A stretch of 64,000 nucleotides of DNA from Methanohalophilus sp. RSK (GTDB lineage Archaea; Halobacteriota; Methanosarcinia; Methanosarcinales; Methanosarcinaceae). Within the stretch, counting starts at the first letter, position 1; the number at the start of each line of letters is the position of its first letter. A program made the translations under genes and the position numbers. The stretch spans positions 62,001 to 126,000 of the forward strand of contig NZ_RDSK01000013.1 in NCBI RefSeq assembly GCF_003722075.1. The letters are read 5' to 3'. This document shows positions 56,747 through 64,000 of this stretch, one piece after another. The notes under the pieces were generated by a model that saw nothing but the letters and a program-made list of their open reading frames with translations, was not told the origin of the DNA and ran no database searches.

Positions 56747-57553
56747 TCAAATCTCATCCATGCTGCCGCTTCTGTAACCTTCGAGATCCAGGCAGACATG
56801 GGTGATACCTGTAGCTTTCAGTTGCCGGATCATTTCATCCTTTTTCAGGACAGCCGTCGGTATTTGTTCAGCGGGGACTTCTATACGGGCAAGGGTTCCC
56901 CCGTCATGCAATCTCATCCGGCATTGCAAAAATCCCATTCTGTGCAGAATGTCCTCTCCCTCTTCGGCCCTTTTGAGTTTCTCGGCGTCCAGCATTTCGC
57001 CATAGGGTATACGTGAGGCCAGACAGGCAGAAGAGGGCAGGTCCCAGAAGTCGCAATCTTTTTGTTTTGCTATCTGCCTGATATCTGCTTTGGTGATATT
57101 TTTGGACACGAAAGGGTGAAGTATCCCCTCTTCCCGGCTGGCGGCAAGCCCGGGTCGCAATGTCTGTGTATCCGAGACGTTGGTACCATCAGCAATAACC
57201 GTATAACCCAGGGAGGCAGCATATTTCCTTGCAACTTCTATTACTTTCTTCTTACAGTGATAGCAGCGATCCCTCGGGTTCATTCTTATATTTTCATATT
57301 CAAGGGGATCTATATCCAGTATATGCAGCTTTAATCCGTATTCATGGGCAGTTTGTTTTGCCCTGCGTACCGCATATTCGGGTATGAGCGGGGAATTCAA
57401 CAGGATACAAATATGTTTATCTCCATGTATTTCCCTGGAGACAACCGAAAGCAGGCTGCTGTCCACACCTCCTGAAAAAAGAATTGCAATTGGGCCGGTG
57501 GATTGTATGAAATTTTCCAGTTGTTTCAATTTGTTATTTGTCATGTTTTTCAT
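56747..57553 (-). CDS. LarE-like sulfur-transfer PP-loop enzyme
   Basis: 268 residues. The PP-loop AILFSGGVDSSLLSV binds ATP. Three cysteines lie where cluster-type LarE proteins hold theirs: RDRCYHCKK (two) and SSACLASR (one), pointing to a [4Fe-4S] sulfur carrier rather than sacrificial single-cysteine chemistry. It directly follows a ThiF-like gene (1 base), so they are one transcript. No lactate racemase LarA or LarB/C genes are nearby; another sulfur acceptor is likely. Confidence 0.78.
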   Translation of the reverse strand: MKNMTNNKLKQLENFIQSTGPIAILFSGGVDSSLLSVVSREIHGDKHICILLNSPLIPEYAVRRAKQTAHEYGLKLHILDIDPLEYENIRMNPRDRCYHCKKKVIEVARKYAASLGYTVIADGTNVSDTQTLRPGLAASREEGILHPFVSKNITKADIRQIAKQKDCDFWDLPSSACLASRIPYGEMLDAEKLKRAEEGEDILHRMGFLQCRMRLHDGGTLARIEVPAEQIPTAVLKKDEMIRQLKATGITHVCLDLEGYRSGSMDEI

Positions 57554-57554
57554 A

Positions 57555-58280
57555 TTATAAATGGCCGCACTCTGGGCAGTCCATCCTGCGGCATATTTTC
57601 ATCCTGTCTAACGTTCCGCTCCTGCCGTCCCACATTACAATATGACCGGCATGTAAATCTTCCCAGCCAAGCAGGTACTTGATCACCTCATTTGCCTGCA
57701 TGGTTCCCACGACACCTGCGGTGCAACCGATGATTGGAAATACCTCTTTCGGGGGTTTTTCAGGGATCAGACATTCTATGCAGGGTGTTTTGCCCGGGAT
57801 GATTGTAGTGAGCTGGCCGTGGAACCCGTGAACGGCACCGTGGACCAGGGGTACGGATTGCCGGATTACGGCCCTGTTGAGCAACATTCGTGTTTCATAG
57901 TTATCCAGCGCATCTACGATTATGTCTGCTCCCTGTATCAATTCATCTATGTTTTCAGCATTGATTTCCGTATTGAAGGCTTCCAGTTCGATGTTGGGAT
58001 TGAGTTCTGCAAGTTTTTCTTCAGCAGACTGGCTTTTGGCTTTTCCGATATCCTGATGCCAGTGCAGTATTTGTCGGTTGAGATTACTCCGTTCAACAGT
58101 ATCCTTATCGACAAACCGGATGTGCCCAATCCCGGCAACAGCAAGGTAATGCATAATTGGTGATCCCAGGCCGCCACAGCCGGCTACCAGTACGGTTGCG
58201 CTTTTAAGTTTCTCCTGGCCTTCTTCACCGACCATCATTATCTGGCGGTTATAGAGTTCTTTTTCGGTAGCATCAAGCAT
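57555..58280 (-). CDS. ThiF/MoeB/HesA-family adenylyltransferase
   Basis: 241 residues. The nucleotide-binding loop [14 protein letters not shown] is present, followed by the SNLNRQILH motif and zinc cysteines (CIECLIPEK and CPECGHL). Such enzymes adenylate the C-terminus of ubiquitin-like sulfur carriers. It overlaps the truncated cysteine desulfurase by 8 bases. No carrier protein gene is beside it. Confidence 0.85.
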   Translation of the reverse strand: MLDATEKELYNRQIMMVGEEGQEKLKSATVLVAGCGGLGSPIMHYLAVAGIGHIRFVDKDTVERSNLNRQILHWHQDIGKAKSQSAEEKLAELNPNIELEAFNTEINAENIDELIQGADIIVDALDNYETRMLLNRAVIRQSVPLVHGAVHGFHGQLTTIIPGKTPCIECLIPEKPPKEVFPIIGCTAGVVGTMQANEVIKYLLGWEDLHAGHIVMWDGRSGTLDRMKICRRMDCPECGHL

Positions 58281-58671
58281 CGGTTTTCTCCTTCAAGGGC
58301 TCAAAGCCCTGTTTTTCCAGCCACTGGCATGTATGCAATACAACATGATGTTCTATGGAGGTGGTGATTATATGGTTGCCCTTTTTCCTGTTGGCAAAGG
58401 CAACGCCCTTAATGGCCCAGTTGTCAGACTCGGTCCCTCCGCTTGTGAAATAGATCTCATCTGTATCTGCATTGATGGCGGTGGCCACCTGCTGTCGGGC
58501 ACTGTCAACCGCTTTTCTGGATACGTTTGCAATATTGTAGGGTGAAGAGGGGTTGCCGAAATTTTCGGTGAAATATGGCATCATCGTCTCCAGTACCTTC
58601 GGATCAGTAAAGGTGGTGGCTGCATGGTCCAGATAAATGATATTTCCTGTATTTTCCATGTTGGTGTTCAT
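58273..58671 (-). pseudogene. Cysteine desulfurase (NifS/IscS), N-terminal third only
   Basis: 132 residues against about 390 for the family. [51 protein letters not shown] and [20 protein letters not shown] are all normal; the frame then ends at PLKEKTDA and a TGA overlapping the thiF-like start. The PLP lysine and the catalytic cysteine are missing, so it cannot desulfurate cysteine. The strong AGGAGGT site is intact. This is a 3' deletion that kept the operon start. Confidence 0.82.
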
Positions 58672-58820
58672 TGTGACCTCCTTTATTTATTTTAATATCT
58701 TATTGTTTTTTAATTCTTATCATGCTGTGTCACAAATGTGAACATATTATTTTTTTATACCTTTAAGTTTTTGCACGTATATTCAGTAGAAAGCACCAAC
58801 CACCATTCACAATAGTGATA

Positions 58821-58845
58821 TACTTGTAGGTCAATATCTACAGTA
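58821..58845. promoter_or_regulatory. Inverted repeat before the HTH regulator
   Basis: TAC-T-TGTAG (58821-58829) and CTACA-GTA (58838-58845) are inverted around eight bases, just ahead of the regulator start. It could be an autoregulatory operator and would also affect the divergent sulfur cluster less than 200 bases away. Confidence 0.4.
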
Positions 58846-58861
58846 AATGAGGCATGAGAAT

Positions 58862-59182
58862 ATGAAAACTGAAACTCCGTGTCAGGTTGTGGTATGGGAT
58901 GTACTGCCTGCTATCAGGGCTGCCCTTGCAAAAGAATTGGTGGATAACGGTGTAACACAACAGGAAGTGGCTAAGCTTTTCGGGATGGCTCCTTCTGCGG
59001 TTTCCCAGTATCTTACCAAAAAACGGGGATACAGGATTGAATTTGATGATGAAATAAAAGTTTCCATCGTTAGTCTGGCGGTCGATATCCAGGATGGTAG
59101 AGTAGATGATCTGTCACACAGGTTTTGTGATATTTGTCGCCAGCTGAGGGCAGATGAAGCCTGTCCTGCGGATGATGATTAA
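58862..59182 (+). CDS. XRE/HTH transcriptional regulator with C-terminal cysteines
   Basis: 106 residues from ATG 58862 (GAGG nine bases upstream; ATG 58847 overlaps that site). The helix-turn-helix is TQQEVAKLFGMAPSAVSQYL. The tail contains CDICRQLRADEAC, three cysteines able to bind a metal or sense redox state. It is divergent from the NifS-ThiF-LarE cluster, so it may control sulfur transfer genes and itself. Confidence 0.75.
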   Translation: MKTETPCQVVVWDVLPAIRAALAKELVDNGVTQQEVAKLFGMAPSAVSQYLTKKRGYRIEFDDEIKVSIVSLAVDIQDGRVDDLSHRFCDICRQLRADEACPADDD

Positions 59183-59268
59183 CTTTTTTCCGGTTTCCCA
59201 ACATATATATAATAGTAAAAACTATCCCCAATTGTCATTTCACGATTGTGAATTGTCTGCTACATATC

Positions 59269-59339
59269 GGCTGGATGGCAGAGTGGTTATGTAACCGACT
59301 GCAGATCGGTGTAGGTGAGTTCGATTCTCACTCCGGCCT
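59269..59339 (+). tRNA. tRNA-Cys (anticodon GCA)
   Basis: Acceptor GGCTGGA pairs with TCCGGCC (one G-T pair); the anticodon stem CCGA/TCGG encloses CTGCAGA with anticodon GCA; the T arm is GTGAG-TTCGATT-CTCAC. Discriminator T, and CCA is not encoded. No intron. A purine-rich AAGGAGG follows directly. Confidence 0.93.
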
Positions 59340-62395
<3,056 letters not shown>

Positions 62396-62419
62396 GACGA
62401 GTGCTGTGATTTATACCGG

Positions 62420-63475
62420 TTACTCTGTCCCTTTCTTTTCTTTTGTATTTGCAGGCTTTTTGAATTTCTTCTTATACCACATTTTCCTGCGGTAATAGTT
62501 CAGGGGATGGTTGATTCTCTTGCAGAGGTCATCGGTCCCATGACAGTTGCCGTAGGTCTTCATGGTGCTGCATGAGGGAGGAGTATATTTTGTACCTGAG
62601 GATCCGGCAATATGTTCAATCTGGTAGCGTGTTTTTTCTTCATCAAAATCCGGGGATACATTGAACATGTTGATTATATCATCCACAGTCATGCCAATAC
62701 CTGTCAAAAAGGAAGTCATTGCAAAACGCATTGAATGAGCAAGGTTTACCCCTGTACGAACATTATTGATGGCATAATTGATGCAGGGAGGGAACAGTTT
62801 ACTGTCTACTTCTCCTGTCTGTCCATTTTCAATATCACCTTTCTTTTGCTGGAGTAGTTCCTTCAATCTTGATAGTGCGCCTGAACAATCTGTACAGGTT
62901 TTTTCGGGAACTTTGAGGGGCAGGCCTTCATGAATATTTTTTTTTATTGCTTCCTGCAACAATCGGGCAAAATCTTTTCTTTCAACAAAAACGTTGCCAT
63001 GTACCATTCTCTGGTTTATCAGTTTCCACTCAATTGCTTTGAGGGTTGTGGAATATTTCAAGAAATCCGCAAAATGTAAATGGAAGCCTCTTTCGTGCTG
63101 CTTGGCATGGATTCCGAATTCTTCTCCTATTTCCCTGAGAAAAAAATCTTCTCTCTCTAACAGCAGGGAATATGCAGCTTCGGCTTCAGCATGAGAATAT
63201 TTACGGTTAAGGTAGGGATCGTTCAGGCAGGATACGAGTATTCTTGCATAAGGGTAGGAAAGAAGTTCTGTGAGTACCCGTCCCTCATCTGTATTTGTAA
63301 GGGAGGGTTTACTGATGCCCGAGGTAAGAGACTGGATTAATCTTTCCTCACCCCTGAGTCTGGCTGATTGGAACGCCCTTGAATTTATAAGGCGGTCCAG
63401 ATCAAAATCCAGTTCTCCGACATATTGCGAAGCGGCGGATGTAAAGGGGTACAGTGCAAGTTCTGCCCTTTCCAT
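62420..63475 (-). CDS. priL: DNA primase large subunit
   Basis: 351 residues. The C-terminal iron-sulfur domain keeps CINYAI, PPSCSTMKTYGNC and DDLCKRINHPLNYY. PriL helps PriS start and hand over RNA primers. It lies 3 bases behind the sliding clamp gene in the same direction, so they are co-transcribed. Confidence 0.92.
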   Translation of the reverse strand: MERAELALYPFTSAASQYVGELDFDLDRLINSRAFQSARLRGEERLIQSLTSGISKPSLTNTDEGRVLTELLSYPYARILVSCLNDPYLNRKYSHAEAEAAYSLLLEREDFFLREIGEEFGIHAKQHERGFHLHFADFLKYSTTLKAIEWKLINQRMVHGNVFVERKDFARLLQEAIKKNIHEGLPLKVPEKTCTDCSGALSRLKELLQQKKGDIENGQTGEVDSKLFPPCINYAINNVRTGVNLAHSMRFAMTSFLTGIGMTVDDIINMFNVSPDFDEEKTRYQIEHIAGSSGTKYTPPSCSTMKTYGNCHGTDDLCKRINHPLNYYRRKMWYKKKFKKPANTKEKKGTE

Positions 63476-63478
63476 AAT

Positions 63479-64000
63479 TTACTCAGACTCTATTCTGGGG
63501 GCCAGCAGATATCCGACCTTACCCCTTCCACCTGCAATTTCAAAATTGATCTTGATAGGGAAATCATTACCTATCTGGAGGGTTACCTCATTGGATTTTG
63601 AGGCAGGTTTTGCGATGTCAGAAAGGTAATCCAGGGAAAATAATGATCGTGCAGGTCCCGGAGTGATGCTTATCAGTTCATCACGGGGCATTTCCTGACG
63701 CATACGATCCGTGTCGCCTTCTGCTTCCAGGAAGAAGGTTTCTCCTTCAACTCCCATTGACATATGGTCACTTATTTTCTCGGCTGCTTTTATGGTCCTG
63801 CTGAATCCTTTACCGTTCACAACGATCTCTGCAGGCAGTTCAAGCTGGGGGATCCTGGGTTCTGCGCGGATTGTAGATGGGTCAAGCAATGTAAGTGTAT
63901 ATGATATTCCGCCAATGCTTATGGAGAGTTTCCTGGAATCCTCTTCCAGTTTCATCCTCACTTTGTCCGTTTTTTCTGCGACACCCAATATGTCCAGTAC
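63479..64000 (-). CDS. pcn: DNA polymerase sliding clamp PCNA (partial)
   Basis: 174 residues are visible and the frame continues past the right edge. VLDILGVAEKTDKVRMKL, LELPAEIVVNGKGFSRTIKA and the C-terminal GKVGYLLAPRIESE fit PCNA. The ring tethers polymerases; the PIP-like tail of the polymerase IV at 5.2 kb should dock on it. A start at 63988 would cut into the conserved fold, so the true start is outside the window. Confidence 0.9.
   Translation of the reverse strand, partial: VLDILGVAEKTDKVRMKLEEDSRKLSISIGGISYTLTLLDPSTIRAEPRIPQLELPAEIVVNGKGFSRTIKAAEKISDHMSMGVEGETFFLEAEGDTDRMRQEMPRDELISITPGPARSLFSLDYLSDIAKPASKSNEVTLQIGNDFPIKINFEIAGGRGKVGYLLAPRIESE

Overview
The window comes from a methylotrophic methanogen of the family Methanosarcinaceae, most likely a salt-adapted genus such as Methanohalophilus or a close relative (genus is inference). 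Supporting genes are a porCDAB pyruvate:ferredoxin oxidoreductase operon, archaeal PriL/PCNA, the LSm-L37e-purF cluster, ThiDN, MetX with CBS domains, a RamA-like corrinoid activase, a corrinoid protein, an Msr-type regulator and a BCCT betaine-type transporter. Genes use Shine-Dalgarno sites and often overlap by 4 bases.

Layout. 1-6.8 kb is core: the end of a tRNA-dihydrouridine synthase, porCDAB, endonuclease III, a lipoprotein, DNA polymerase IV and a DUF151 protein. 6.8-31.3 kb is an A/T-rich accessory island edged by decayed transposase pieces (about 7.2-7.4 and 31.06-31.29 kb) and containing copies of a 55-bp repeat. Its left arm, on the minus strand, holds a zinc-ribbon protein, a UroD-type zinc methyltransferase, a second zinc-ribbon protein, a Tes/TrsS-like radical SAM protein and a PaaK-type adenylating ligase. 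An interrupted IS element sits just upstream. The middle has a BioB-like radical SAM gene with an ABC importer, a cassette of old-yellow-enzyme-type reductase, membrane protein, aldehyde dehydrogenase and short-chain dehydrogenase, and a formylglycine-generating-enzyme-like gene. The right arm has a RamA-like activase, sensor kinase and Msr-type regulator in one row, then a corrinoid protein and a DUF5714 protein. Together these look like a corrinoid-dependent methyl-transfer system of unknown substrate. From 31.4 kb the window returns to core genes: M23 peptidase, fused hydantoinase/oxoprolinase, purF-L37e-LSm, ThiDN, a frameshifted MscS gene, valS, alaS, BCCT transporter, surE, moaA, CbiA/CfbB, a LarE-ThiF-NifS sulfur cluster, tRNA-Cys, MetY-MetX, and priL-pcn at the right edge.

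The most striking signal is the UAG codon. Three genes carry an in-frame TAG with recognisable protein on both sides: alaS near its C-terminus, the sensor kinase inside its GAF domain, and the FGE-like gene at a position that is usually lysine. Among the other genes whose stop I read (more than 50), none ends in TAG. This fits a Methanosarcinaceae code in which UAG is read as pyrrolysine. Other oddities are a double-hairpin element inserted in frame within a transposase, two opposite G-run frameshifts in an MscS gene, and a cysteine desulfurase cut to its first third at the head of an otherwise intact operon.
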